A stretch of DNA of 64,000 nucleotides from Aquilonibacter sp963820185. GTDB taxonomy: Bacteria > Vulcanimicrobiota > Vulcanimicrobiia > Vulcanimicrobiales > Vulcanimicrobiaceae. The DNA is taken from positions 434,001 through 498,000 of the forward strand of contig CAWFYV010000002.1 of the NCBI GenBank assembly GCA_963820185.1, in the 5' to 3' direction. Under the pieces are notes generated by a model. The model worked only from the letters and a program-made list of their open reading frames with translations, was not told the DNA's origin and did not search any database. Shown in pieces: positions 42,301-50,611 of this stretch. The number at the start of each line of letters is the position of its first letter. Within the stretch, counting starts at the first letter, position 1. The translations under genes and the position numbers were made by a program.

Positions 42301-43844
42301 TCGCCGCATTGGTATTTATCGCGCTGTGCGCGTGCGCGCGGCCAGGTACGATTCCCGGTGTGCTGCGCCTCGGCGAGCCGAACGAGCCTGATTCGCTCAA
42401 TCCGATGTTCGGACACTCGGCCGCAACCGACGACATCGACGCGTTGCTCTTCACGCACCTTTTGCGCTACGACTCCAGCGGCAATATGATTCCCGATCTC
42501 GCGGTCACGGTGCCGACGACGAAGAACGGCGGCATTAGCGCCGATGGCCGCACGATCACGCTACACTTGCGCCATGGCGTCACCTGGTCCGATAGCGCGC
42601 CGCTGACCGCAGCCGATTGGCTCTTCACCTACCACGCGGTGCTCAATCCCCGCAATAACACCAAACTCGCGTACGGGTGGGACACGATTGCATCGGCAGT
42701 GGCGCCCGATCCATACACGCTCGTTATTCATCTGAAAAAGCCCAGTGTTGCTGCGCTCGGTATCCTCGCGATCGGCGGCTCGGCCTATCCGCCACTTCCC
42801 GCGCACCTACTCGCGACGTTGCCGGACATCAATCGCGCGCCGTTCAACAGTGCGCCGATCTCGAGCGGTCCCTACCTTTTGCAAACCTGGAATCACGGCG
42901 GGTCACTGGTCTTCGTGCCGAACCCCCACTATTGGCGTGGCGCGCCGAAGTTGAAGGAGCTGATTTGGCAAGTGATCGGCGATACCAACTCGCTGCTCGC
43001 GGCAATTCAAACGCATGCAATCGATCTCTATCCAACGGTCGACGGCAACTCGGTTGCGGCGCTCTCCAAGATTCCGGGCATCACGCTCATGCACCGCTCG
43101 ATCGCAAATTGGCGCCACCTCGGTATCAATATGAGCCGCCCCGGACTTTCCGACGTCCGCGTACGCCGCGCGATTGCATTCGGCGTCGATTGGAAGCGCC
43201 TCAACGACACCGTCTATCATGGCTATAACCGGCTCGCCGTCTCCGATATCTTCCCCGATCTGTGGGCCGCGCCGTCACTTCCGCCGTACCGCTACGACCC
43301 GCAACAGGCGCGCGCGTTGCTCGCGGCCGCGGGATACACGGCGGCGCGCCCGCTGCGTCTGACGATCTCGGCCACCGTCGCTGCCAAGACGAACGAGGAC
43401 GCCGAGATCGTGATGCAGTCGGCACTGCGTCCGCTCGGCATCGAGCTCGCGATTCGCAACTATCCCGGCAGCGTGCTCTTCGCGCAGGACGGCCCAATCT
43501 ACAAGGGCACCTACGACCTCGAGTGGTCGATCGACACTAACGCCCCCGACCCCGACAACGCCGGGTCGTGGAGCTCCGCGTTTATACCGCCCAAGGGTGC
43601 GAACACGTCGTGGTTGCGCGATCCCATCGTCGATCGCACGAGCGCAGCCGCTGCGGCAACCTTCGATCAGGCAACACGCAAGCGTCTCTACCAGGAGGAA
43701 GAGACACGCATCCGCCAAGTCGTGCCGGCGGTCTTCTTCTACTGGGAGACGGCATACTATGGTGTTAGCGACCACGTCACCGGTTTTGCGCCGAGTGCGT
43801 TTGTCAGCGACATGTGGAACGCGTGGGAGTGGAACATAAAATAA
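42288..43844 (+). CDS. Oligopeptide-binding lipoprotein (ABC solute-binding family 5), copy 2
   Basis: A 518-residue lipoprotein with lipobox VFIALCAC, starting GTG 42288 after AAGGA. Family 5 signatures are GVLRLGEPNEPDSLNPMFGH and ITLHLRHGVTWSDSAPLTAA. It is paralogous along its whole length to the copy at 34983. Its first 13 bp overlap the DUF1611 gene, so import of a substrate and D-Glu/dipeptide processing appear co-expressed. No permease or ATPase genes are nearby. Confidence 0.92.
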   Translation: MRRLIAALVFIALCACARPGTIPGVLRLGEPNEPDSLNPMFGHSAATDDIDALLFTHLLRYDSSGNMIPDLAVTVPTTKNGGISADGRTITLHLRHGVTWSDSAPLTAADWLFTYHAVLNPRNNTKLAYGWDTIASAVAPDPYTLVIHLKKPSVAALGILAIGGSAYPPLPAHLLATLPDINRAPFNSAPISSGPYLLQTWNHGGSLVFVPNPHYWRGAPKLKELIWQVIGDTNSLLAAIQTHAIDLYPTVDGNSVAALSKIPGITLMHRSIANWRHLGINMSRPGLSDVRVRRAIAFGVDWKRLNDTVYHGYNRLAVSDIFPDLWAAPSLPPYRYDPQQARALLAAAGYTAARPLRLTISATVAAKTNEDAEIVMQSALRPLGIELAIRNYPGSVLFAQDGPIYKGTYDLEWSIDTNAPDPDNAGSWSSAFIPPKGANTSWLRDPIVDRTSAAAAATFDQATRKRLYQEEETRIRQVVPAVFFYWETAYYGVSDHVTGFAPSAFVSDMWNAWEWNIK

Positions 43845-43845
43845 C

Positions 43846-44715
43846 ATGTTTGCGCAAGCGTTGAACGTACGTGGGGGAACCACGCTGCGCTTTGAACCAG
43901 TGCGTGGCGGCGTGATCAGTTGGAACACGCATGCACCGGCCGGGACGTTGCGGTTTCGCATTTTACGCGCGGGATCGCCGGCGAGCGCGTGGTATGATTA
44001 CGCGCAATGGCAGACGAGCGGACGGAAGTCGTTTAGTCCAACCAGCGATCGCGACGGCATCAACGTCAATGTCGATATTTTAGACGCCGAACAGCCCTTC
44101 GACGGAATCGAATTACTCGGCGACGAGATCGATTTCAATCTGCTCGCGTTCGCTGCGCCTTCGCGCACGAGCGCCTCGTTACCGTATGCGCGCGAAGCGT
44201 TGATCTTGGACGTCCCGGCGCGCTCGCAGTACGTCGTCCCCGAGGAGCGCGGCTGGTGTAGCGCGGCGAGCCTTGCGATGGTCAATGCCTACCATGGGAT
44301 CGATCGGCCGGTGGAAGAAACGGCGCGCGCCGTGCTCGACCGTGCCTACAACGGTACGGGCAACTGGGCGTTCAACACGGCCTATAGCGGAAGTCTGGGT
44401 CTGCGCGCGGCGGTTGCGTACCTGCAAAACCTCGATCACGCGGCGCGGTTGATCGAACGTAATATTCCGCTCGTAATCTCGTACTCGTGGCGCGAGGGAG
44501 AGCTTCCCGGCGCGCCGCTTCCGCATTCCGATGGACATCTGGCCGTGTTGCGCGGATTTACCGAGAACGGCGATTGCGCGATCAACGATCCTGCCGCACC
44601 GGCCATATCGGTCGTCTATCCGCGTAGTGCAATCGAAGCGATTTGGCAGCGCAATAGTTGTGTTGCCTACGTGGTCGCGCCGGCCGGGGTTGACTACCAG
44701 AGCATCCTTGCATGA
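43846..44715 (+). CDS. C39-like cysteine peptidase
   Basis: A 289-residue protein. An N-terminal beta-rich domain (residues 1-about 115, e.g. GVISWNTHAPAGTLRFRILR) precedes a papain-like peptidase_C39_2 domain. That domain has Cys in EERGWCSAASLAMVNAYHG, His in LPHSDGHLAVLRGFTENG and Asp in CAINDPAAPAI. No signal peptide is visible. The gene starts 1 bp after the second SBP and overlaps trmL by 4 bp. Together with the amidase and epimerase it could trim cell-wall peptides; the substrate is inferred. Confidence 0.82.
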   Translation: MFAQALNVRGGTTLRFEPVRGGVISWNTHAPAGTLRFRILRAGSPASAWYDYAQWQTSGRKSFSPTSDRDGINVNVDILDAEQPFDGIELLGDEIDFNLLAFAAPSRTSASLPYAREALILDVPARSQYVVPEERGWCSAASLAMVNAYHGIDRPVEETARAVLDRAYNGTGNWAFNTAYSGSLGLRAAVAYLQNLDHAARLIERNIPLVISYSWREGELPGAPLPHSDGHLAVLRGFTENGDCAINDPAAPAISVVYPRSAIEAIWQRNSCVAYVVAPAGVDYQSILA

Positions 44716-45227
44716 CCCAGCCGCGCGAACGATTGCGCGGGCCGGACGAGGTCGGCGGCGCACCGTTGCACATTGCACTCGTCGAACCGGAGATTCCGCC
44801 GAACACCGGTAACGTCGCGCGGCTTTGCGCCGCAACCGGATGCGCGCTCCACCTGATCGAACCGCTGGGTTTCTCGATCGACGATCGCGAGCTCAAGCGC
44901 GCGGGTCTGGATTACTGGGACAAGATCGACGTGGTGTTGCATTCCTCGCTCGCGGTCTTTCTCGAGCAAACTGCCGCGCACACGCGCTGGTTCTTCTCAA
45001 CCCGCGCACAACGGACGTACGCGCAGGCACCATTTGCCGCGGGCGACATCCTCGTGTTCGGACGCGAAACCAAAGGTTTGCCCGATGAACTGCTCGAGCG
45101 CGAACGCGAGCACGCGTTGCGCATTCCAATGCGCGCGGAAACCGTGCGCAGCATTAATCTCTCGACCGCGGTTGGGATCGTGACGTATGCGGCGCTCGCC
45201 ACGATCGGCTTTCCCGGCCTGCAATGA
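44712..45227 (+). CDS. trmL: tRNA (cytidine(34)-2'-O)-methyltransferase
   Basis: A 171-residue SPOUT methyltransferase modifying the wobble base of tRNA-Leu. The family start IALVEPEIPPNTGNVARLCA, then CALHLIEPLGFSIDDRELKR, VFGRETKGLPDELLE and the knot motif RIPMRAETVRSINLSTAVGI are present. It is slightly longer than E. coli TrmL because of an N-terminal 17-residue lead. Overlaps with both neighbours (ATGA junctions) place it in the same operon as the C39 peptidase and GNAT genes. Confidence 0.95.
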   Translation: MTQPRERLRGPDEVGGAPLHIALVEPEIPPNTGNVARLCAATGCALHLIEPLGFSIDDRELKRAGLDYWDKIDVVLHSSLAVFLEQTAAHTRWFFSTRAQRTYAQAPFAAGDILVFGRETKGLPDELLEREREHALRIPMRAETVRSINLSTAVGIVTYAALATIGFPGLQ

Positions 45228-45997
45228 ACGTCGGCCCCGACGCGCAAGACTTCAACGCGCTCTTTCGCGGCGGCGCTTTCGGGAACCACGACATCTTCAC
45301 GACGCGTTCGTACGCCGACTTCGTCCATCGCAATGACATCGATCTCACACATTCAATCGTGGTGCGCGAAGCGGGCTTGCTGCTCGGCGCACTTGCGTTC
45401 GGCGTACGCGGAACGCGCGCATGGTTTGGGCTTATCGGCGTCGATCCCGACAATCGTCGCGAGGGCCTGGGTGCGCGCATGCTCGGCGACGCGATCGCGG
45501 CCGTGCAGACGCAGGGCGTCCGCAGAATCGAGCTCGAGGTCTCGCAACGCAACACCGCACCAATCGCGCTGTGCAAGAGCTTCGGTTTCGAAGAACGTGG
45601 CGAGCTGCTCGTGTGGGCACGCGAGACGCGGAAGGTCGCGGATACGTTGCCCGCGCCGCGCCGCTTCACCGAACCGGCCGTACGCGCGATCGTGCCCTCA
45701 CAGGCGGCCTGCTGGCAACGCGAATCGCGTAGCATCGCCCGCGCGGGGCGTATCGCGCTTCTGTCGCTTCCGGGCGCCTACGCGTTCATGCGCACCGAGG
45801 GCGAATTTGCGCACGTCCTCGATGCGGGCGCGGTCGATGCACCGCGAGCACGCGACCTGGTGCGCGCGCTCGACGAGCGGGTTCCATACGATCTCACCCT
45901 CAACAATGAACCAGCAGACTCCGCCGTGAGTGCGGCGTTGCGGGATGCCGGGTGGCGCGTTGTCGAACGCCAGCACGTAATGGTGCGCTCATTATGA
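45224..45997 (+). CDS. GNAT N-acetyltransferase, apparently two-domain
   Basis: A 257-residue protein. The N-terminal GNAT domain shows the acetyl-CoA loop in GVDPDNRREGLGARMLGDAI and RIELEVSQRNTAPIALCKSF. GFEERGELLVWAR completes the domain near residue 130. The C-terminal half (about 145-257), with YDLTLNNEPADSAVSAALRD and AGWRVVERQHVMVRSL, looks like a degenerate second GNAT fold. The substrate is unknown. ATGA overlaps link it with trmL and the FkbM gene. Confidence 0.83.
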   Translation: MNVGPDAQDFNALFRGGAFGNHDIFTTRSYADFVHRNDIDLTHSIVVREAGLLLGALAFGVRGTRAWFGLIGVDPDNRREGLGARMLGDAIAAVQTQGVRRIELEVSQRNTAPIALCKSFGFEERGELLVWARETRKVADTLPAPRRFTEPAVRAIVPSQAACWQRESRSIARAGRIALLSLPGAYAFMRTEGEFAHVLDAGAVDAPRARDLVRALDERVPYDLTLNNEPADSAVSAALRDAGWRVVERQHVMVRSL

Positions 45998-46794
45998 GGA
46001 AGCCGGCCGTCTATCTCGGGAACGACCGCGTGCTGCTCTGGACGAAGAGCGGGTTCAAGATGTTCGTCGACTCGCGCGACGTCTCGATCGCGCCGCACTT
46101 GATTCTCGAAGGTGTGTACGAAGAACACACCGATGCCGTGTTGCGTCGCATCGTCAAACCCGGCATGCACGTCGTCGAGATCGGCGCCAACGTTGGGCTC
46201 TTCACGCTGCTCATGGCGCAGCGCGTCGGCGAGCGCGGCTCGGTACACGCCTTTGAGTGCGATCCCACGCTTGCGCGCATCGCGCGCGACAATCTCGAAG
46301 TCAATGGGCTTGGGACGATTGGCACAATCGATGAGCGTGCCGTGAGTAAAGCTGGAGGGAAACTCGAATTTCGCGCCGCGCTGCGACACCGCGGCGGCGG
46401 CACGCTGGTAGCGGACCTGCAGCAAATTCCCGAGCTGACCGAAAGCGAGCGTCAAACGATTGTCGTGCAGGCGGTGACGCTCGATCAGTTTGCCGCGAGT
46501 TACCCTCACAAGATCGACTTTCTCAAGGTCGACGCCGAAGGCGCGGAAGCCGACATCATTCGCGGCGGTCAAAGCATCTTTGGCAACGTGAGCTATCCGA
46601 TCACGATCATGATGGAGTTCGCGCCTGCGTTCATGCGCAAGGCCGGGATGGATCCGGCATTGCAGCTCCAAGAGCTGGCCACGGCGGGGTTTCAGTTCTC
46701 TCGCGTCGACGATCGGCGCCGGCGCCTCGTGGCGACCGACGGCGTCGAGCTGCTCGCACAACCGTTCTCGGATATCGTGATGGTACGCGCATGA
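45994..46794 (+). CDS. FkbM family SAM-dependent methyltransferase
   Basis: A 266-residue protein; ATG 45994 overlaps the GNAT stop. The SAM motif I is VVEIGANVGLFTLLMAQRVG, followed by VHAFECDPTLARIARDNLEV. The FkbM hallmark is IDFLKVDAEGAEADIIRGG. Such enzymes O-methylate sugars or small molecules. The longer in-frame reading from 45952 overlaps the GNAT gene and is not needed. Overlaps the alpha/beta hydrolase gene by 4 bp. Confidence 0.9.
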   Translation: MRKPAVYLGNDRVLLWTKSGFKMFVDSRDVSIAPHLILEGVYEEHTDAVLRRIVKPGMHVVEIGANVGLFTLLMAQRVGERGSVHAFECDPTLARIARDNLEVNGLGTIGTIDERAVSKAGGKLEFRAALRHRGGGTLVADLQQIPELTESERQTIVVQAVTLDQFAASYPHKIDFLKVDAEGAEADIIRGGQSIFGNVSYPITIMMEFAPAFMRKAGMDPALQLQELATAGFQFSRVDDRRRRLVATDGVELLAQPFSDIVMVRA

Positions 46795-47792
46795 TCGCAT
46801 TGCTCTTGCTGGCCGCATTGCACGCGACGCCCCCGCCGACCGTAAACAGTGAGCCCTACACGCATGCGCAGCGCCTGGTCGACATCGGCAACGGACGGCG
46901 CATGAACATCTATTGCCTTGGGAGCGGTTCGCCAGCCGTGATCTTCGATTCCGGGCTCGAGGTTGGCAGCGGAACGCTGTACTGGAATCACGTGCAACCG
47001 GCCGTTGCCCAATTCACGCGAGCGTGCTCGTACGATCGTGCCGGCAACGGGTTTAGCGATCCAGGGCCGCTCCCGCGCACGGCAAATGCGGTGGTCAGCG
47101 ACCTGCAAGCGCTGCTCGATCGCGCCGGTATTGCGCCACCGTACATTCTCGTTGGCCACTCGATCGCTGGACTGTACGAGCCGCTGTTCGCCGATCGGTA
47201 CGGCTCCGAAGTTGCCGGAATGGTGCTCGTCGACCCCTCCACACCAGGGCAACAAGAACTCATCGCGAGCCAGTTCCCAAAGTATCAGGCCTACGAAACG
47301 GAGCAGTCTGCAAACATGCACAAATGTGCAGAGGCTCCGACGCTAGCGTCGTGCGAGGGCGCGACCCTGCGCACATCTGCCGCATGGGCAGATCCGGTGT
47401 CCGAAATTGACAACTTTAGCGAAAGCGCGGCCGAGCTCAACGCTGCGACGCACGGCTACGGCCCGATGCCGCTGATCGTACTCACGTCGAGCACCAACCT
47501 CAAGACCATCCAGCCGATGATGGGTGCAACAAACGCGCAAGTTGCCGTCGCGCAGGCGGGATGGGTCACGCTGCACGACCAGCTGGCAGCACAGTCAACG
47601 CGCGGTATCAATTGCATCGTCCCGGGCGCCGGGCACTATATCCAGATCGATCAGCCGCAAGTGGTGATCGATGCGATCCGTCAGATTATGACGCTGACGC
47701 CGAGCGCGAAACCGACGTGCCCGGCTTCGGCATTAGCGCCGACCCAGCCAACGCCAGCGCCGCGAAGATCGCGATCGTCACAAAGACGCTGA
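46791..47792 (+). CDS. Alpha/beta hydrolase, exported
   Basis: A 333-residue protein with a short signal peptide (MIALLLLAALHATPPP). The oxyanion region is GSPAVIFDSGLEVGSGTLYW, the nucleophile elbow ILVGHSIAGLYEPLFADRYG and the C-terminal histidine VPGAGHYIQIDQPQVVIDAI. The conserved fold ends near residue 300. The last 35 or so codons (Pro/Ser/Arg-rich) overlap the convergent MFS gene by 107 bp and may be a read-through tail. Substrate unknown. Confidence 0.87.
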   Translation: MIALLLLAALHATPPPTVNSEPYTHAQRLVDIGNGRRMNIYCLGSGSPAVIFDSGLEVGSGTLYWNHVQPAVAQFTRACSYDRAGNGFSDPGPLPRTANAVVSDLQALLDRAGIAPPYILVGHSIAGLYEPLFADRYGSEVAGMVLVDPSTPGQQELIASQFPKYQAYETEQSANMHKCAEAPTLASCEGATLRTSAAWADPVSEIDNFSESAAELNAATHGYGPMPLIVLTSSTNLKTIQPMMGATNAQVAVAQAGWVTLHDQLAAQSTRGINCIVPGAGHYIQIDQPQVVIDAIRQIMTLTPSAKPTCPASALAPTQPTPAPRRSRSSQRR

Positions 47793-48912
47793 CCAACCCG
47801 AAGAGATCGCCGATGTGGCCGAATGCGGGCGCCGCGATACCGCCGATCGTGTTTGCGAGTCCGAGCGTAACACCGGATGCAACGCCGATGCGTTTCGGCA
47901 AATACTCCTGCCCCAACACGACCAGCACGCCCGCCGAAAGTCCGAGCGATATGCCGAAGAGCGCTGAGCACGTTATGGTAAGTGCCGCGTTTTGCAGCGC
48001 GCCGGTATACGCAATCGCCACACCGCAGATCATCGTTAGCAGCATCGAGAGCGCGATGACGCGCCGCCGGTCGAAATGATCGCCGAGCAGTCCCCCGAGC
48101 ATCGTTCCGCCGGCACCGCCGATCAGGAGAGCAAACAGCGCAAAGGACTGCACGAACGCGTTGTCGTGCACGACGCGCAAGACGAAGATCGGCAAGAACG
48201 TAATCGCGGCGAGAAACGTGGTCGAGCGCAACGCAACAACGACCGACATGATCGAGAAGCCGCGCCAATCGTTGCGTCCCGGGCGTTCGCGATGGGCGCG
48301 CTGCGCCGTCCTGCGCACCGCATTGAAACGCGGCAATTCGCGTAGGAGCAGCGCCGCAACAATGAGCGCTGGAAGCAGCAAGAACGCCACGCCCTTCAAT
48401 CCGAAGACGAGCAGCAACGGCGTCGCGAGCACCGGTCCGGCCGCAAAACCGATATAGCCGCCGACGGTGAAAAGACTCATCCCCGATGAGCGCTTGGGTC
48501 CGGCGAAGTAGTTCGAGAAGCGCGAGCCTTCCGGGTGGAACGCGGCGACGGCGAAACCCATCAGCATCGCGCCGGCCAGCATCAACGGAAATGTGGGAGC
48601 AAGTCCGACCAGCGCGGTGCCGGTCGCGGCAACCACCAGTCCCGCCGGGATCACCCACGCGGTGGGGTGCCGATCGGAGAGGTGTCCGAAGGCCAGCTGC
48701 ACGACCGAGCCGAGCAGATTTGCGGCGAGCACCAGCAGCGCGGCAACGGCCAGGGTCAGATGCCGTTGGGTGACCAAAAATGGAATCATGACCGGCAGCA
48801 CGCCCTGATTGAGATCGGTAAAGCCATGGGCAACGGTCAACAATCGAAGGCCAGCCCGGTCCGTCGAGGGCGTGACGGCAGAGCTAGCGAGAGAGGGCGC
48901 GCTGGCGGTCAT
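47686..48912 (-). CDS. MFS transporter, fosmidomycin-resistance (Fsr)-like
   Basis: A 408-residue 12-helix transporter. ATG 48912 is used; the extra 24 residues to 48984 cross the operator region and were excluded. Motifs: VAHGFTDLNQGVLPVMIPFL, FGHLSDRHPTAW, and VAAFHPEGSRFSNYFAG, the FHPEG signature of Fsr-type exporters. The gene is divergently paired with a lysR gene across a palindrome, suggesting inducible efflux. The substrate is not known. Confidence 0.9.
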   Translation of the reverse strand: MTASAPSLASSAVTPSTDRAGLRLLTVAHGFTDLNQGVLPVMIPFLVTQRHLTLAVAALLVLAANLLGSVVQLAFGHLSDRHPTAWVIPAGLVVAATGTALVGLAPTFPLMLAGAMLMGFAVAAFHPEGSRFSNYFAGPKRSSGMSLFTVGGYIGFAAGPVLATPLLLVFGLKGVAFLLLPALIVAALLLRELPRFNAVRRTAQRAHRERPGRNDWRGFSIMSVVVALRSTTFLAAITFLPIFVLRVVHDNAFVQSFALFALLIGGAGGTMLGGLLGDHFDRRRVIALSMLLTMICGVAIAYTGALQNAALTITCSALFGISLGLSAGVLVVLGQEYLPKRIGVASGVTLGLANTIGGIAAPAFGHIGDLFGLVSVFVTIAIFAALALAGSALMPKPGTSVSRSASAS

Positions 48913-48941
48913 AGGTCGAGTCTCGCACGATGCGATCCATA

Positions 48942-48962
48942 AGTCCAATACATAATTGGACT
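48942..48962. promoter_or_regulatory. Perfect palindrome between MFS and LysR genes, likely LysR operator
   Basis: AGTCCAAT (48942-48949) and ATTGGACT (48955-48962) form an 8-bp perfect dyad with a 5-bp AT-rich centre. It is centred in the 74-bp divergent intergenic region, where LysR-type regulators bind to control themselves and the adjoining gene. TAAGAT at 48971-48976 may be the -10 box of the lysR gene. Confidence 0.65.
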
Positions 48963-48986
48963 CGATTTGATAAGATCGATGCATCT

Positions 48987-49877
48987 ATGGAGATCCGACA
49001 GCTCCGCACGGCCGTAACCATAGCCCGGCGACTGAGTTTCACGGCGGCAGCCGAGGAGTTAACGGTGGCTCAACCCGCGCTTTCCCAGCAGGTCGCGGCC
49101 CTGGAACGCGAGCTCGGCGTCCGTCTCTTCGACCGGACCAATCGGCGGGTCGCCCTGACCGATGCGGGCCGGGCCTTCGTCGCCCGCGCGGAACGGATCA
49201 TCGCCGACGTCGATGCGGCTGCCCAAGAAATGAGCGCCTACGCCGGCGGGTTGCGCGGCCGCGTCGTCGTCGGCACCTATCAGTCGTTCGCGGAATACAC
49301 CTTGCCCAAGCTCCTGGGGCGCTTCCATGCCGAGCATCCCGGCATTGAGGTCGCCCTGCGCGAAGGCCTGGCCGATGCGCTGCTCGCAGCGTTGCACGGC
49401 GGCACGCTCGACGTCTTTGTCGGTGATGTCGCCGCGCAGAATCTCCCCCAACAGAGCTTTCGCACCGAGCCGCTGTACGAAGACGAACTCGTGATCGCGG
49501 TCGCCGCGCGCCACCGCCTCGCTTCGCGCGCGACAGTCCGCATCGACGAACTGCGCGACGAACCGTTCGTGATCTTTCGCCCTGGATCGACGATGACGCA
49601 TCGCCTCAACCGGCTTGCGCGCGAAGCCGGATTTGAGCCGCGCGTCGCGTTCGAAAGTGAAGACTCGCTCACCGTGCGTTCGCTCGTCGCGGAAGGCCTT
49701 GGCGTGGCGCTCTACCCGCGGACGATCGGCAACACGCCGGGTCCCAACGTTGCGCTGCTCTCGGTCACACCACAGCCGATCATGCGCACGATGTCATTGG
49801 TCATGCGTGCCGAACATCACGGCCCGGCGGTGAGCCGCTTCATCGAGTTTATCCGCGCCACACGGTACGAATTCTAA
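48987..49877 (+). CDS. LysR-family transcriptional regulator
   Basis: A 296-residue regulator starting at ATG 48987. The winged HTH is MEIRQLRTAVTIARRLSFTA followed by VAQPALSQQVAALERELGVR. The substrate-binding domain begins GRVVVGTYQSFAEYTLPKLL and continues SLVAEGLGVALYPR. It is divergent from an Fsr-like exporter gene and probably controls it. The ATG of the downstream udg gene shares its last base with the stop codon region. Confidence 0.94.
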   Translation: MEIRQLRTAVTIARRLSFTAAAEELTVAQPALSQQVAALERELGVRLFDRTNRRVALTDAGRAFVARAERIIADVDAAAQEMSAYAGGLRGRVVVGTYQSFAEYTLPKLLGRFHAEHPGIEVALREGLADALLAALHGGTLDVFVGDVAAQNLPQQSFRTEPLYEDELVIAVAARHRLASRATVRIDELRDEPFVIFRPGSTMTHRLNRLAREAGFEPRVAFESEDSLTVRSLVAEGLGVALYPRTIGNTPGPNVALLSVTPQPIMRTMSLVMRAEHHGPAVSRFIEFIRATRYEF

Positions 49878-50611
49878 TGCCGACGTTAAAAGCCATCAAT
49901 CGGTCGATCATCGCGTGCGAGCGTTGTCCCGAGCTGCGCGCCTACTGCGCGCAGGTCGCGCGCGAAAAACGCCGCGCCTACGCGGATCAACCGTACTGGG
50001 GCAAACCCGTTCCGGCGTTTGGCGATCCAGATGCGCGTGTGATGCTGGTTGGGCTTGCTCCCGGCGCGCATGGGAGCAATCGCACCGGACGCCCGTTCAC
50101 CGGTGACGCGTCGGGCGATTTCCTGTACCCGGCACTCTATCGCGCAGGCTTTGCGTCGCAGCCGCACGCTACCGATCGCGACGACGGCCTCGTGCTCAAC
50201 GACTGTTTCATCACCTCAGCCGGGCGCTGTGCACCGCCGAAAAATAAGCCCACGCCGCAACAGCTGCGCAACTGCTTCCCATTTCTACTCGACGAGTTTG
50301 ATGCGCTAACGAAGCTTGAAGTGATGATCGCCCTCGGTTCCGTCGGCTTCGATGCGATTGTGCGCGTCATGCGTGAACGCGGTTTCTCGTTTGCGTCGCC
50401 GCCGCTCTTTCGGACACGCCGCGGAATGCGTCGCGACGAATGGGAAGCGGCGGATTACGATCCTTGCGTCCTATCATCCGAGCCGCCAGAACACCAACAC
50501 CGGAAAACTCACGGTGTCGATGTTCGATGCGATTTTCACGCGCGCGAAAGCGTTGCTCGTTTCGTCCTTTTAAGCCTTGGTTATTTTCCCGCTTGGGCAG
50601 CGATTCTTTGA
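49877..50611 (+). CDS. Type-5 uracil-DNA glycosylase (UdgB-like), frameshifted C-terminus
   Basis: A 244-codon reading frame. Residues 1 to about 177 match family 5 UDG: IIACERCPELRAYC (Fe-S cysteines), VMLVGLAPGAHGSNRTGRPF (active-site motif A) and CFITSAGRCAPPKNKP. After PPLF near base 50409 the frame loses similarity. The expected motif B (ITILASYHPSRQNTNTG, then LTVSMFDAIFTRAKALLVSS) is encoded in the +1 frame and stops at 50573. Removing one base in the CTCTTT run restores the full protein. It is either a sequencing error, a recent mutation or a programmed shift. Confidence 0.82.
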   Translation: MPTLKAINRSIIACERCPELRAYCAQVAREKRRAYADQPYWGKPVPAFGDPDARVMLVGLAPGAHGSNRTGRPFTGDASGDFLYPALYRAGFASQPHATDRDDGLVLNDCFITSAGRCAPPKNKPTPQQLRNCFPFLLDEFDALTKLEVMIALGSVGFDAIVRVMRERGFSFASPPLFRTRRGMRRDEWEAADYDPCVLSSEPPEHQHRKTHGVDVRCDFHARESVARFVLLSLGYFPAWAAIL

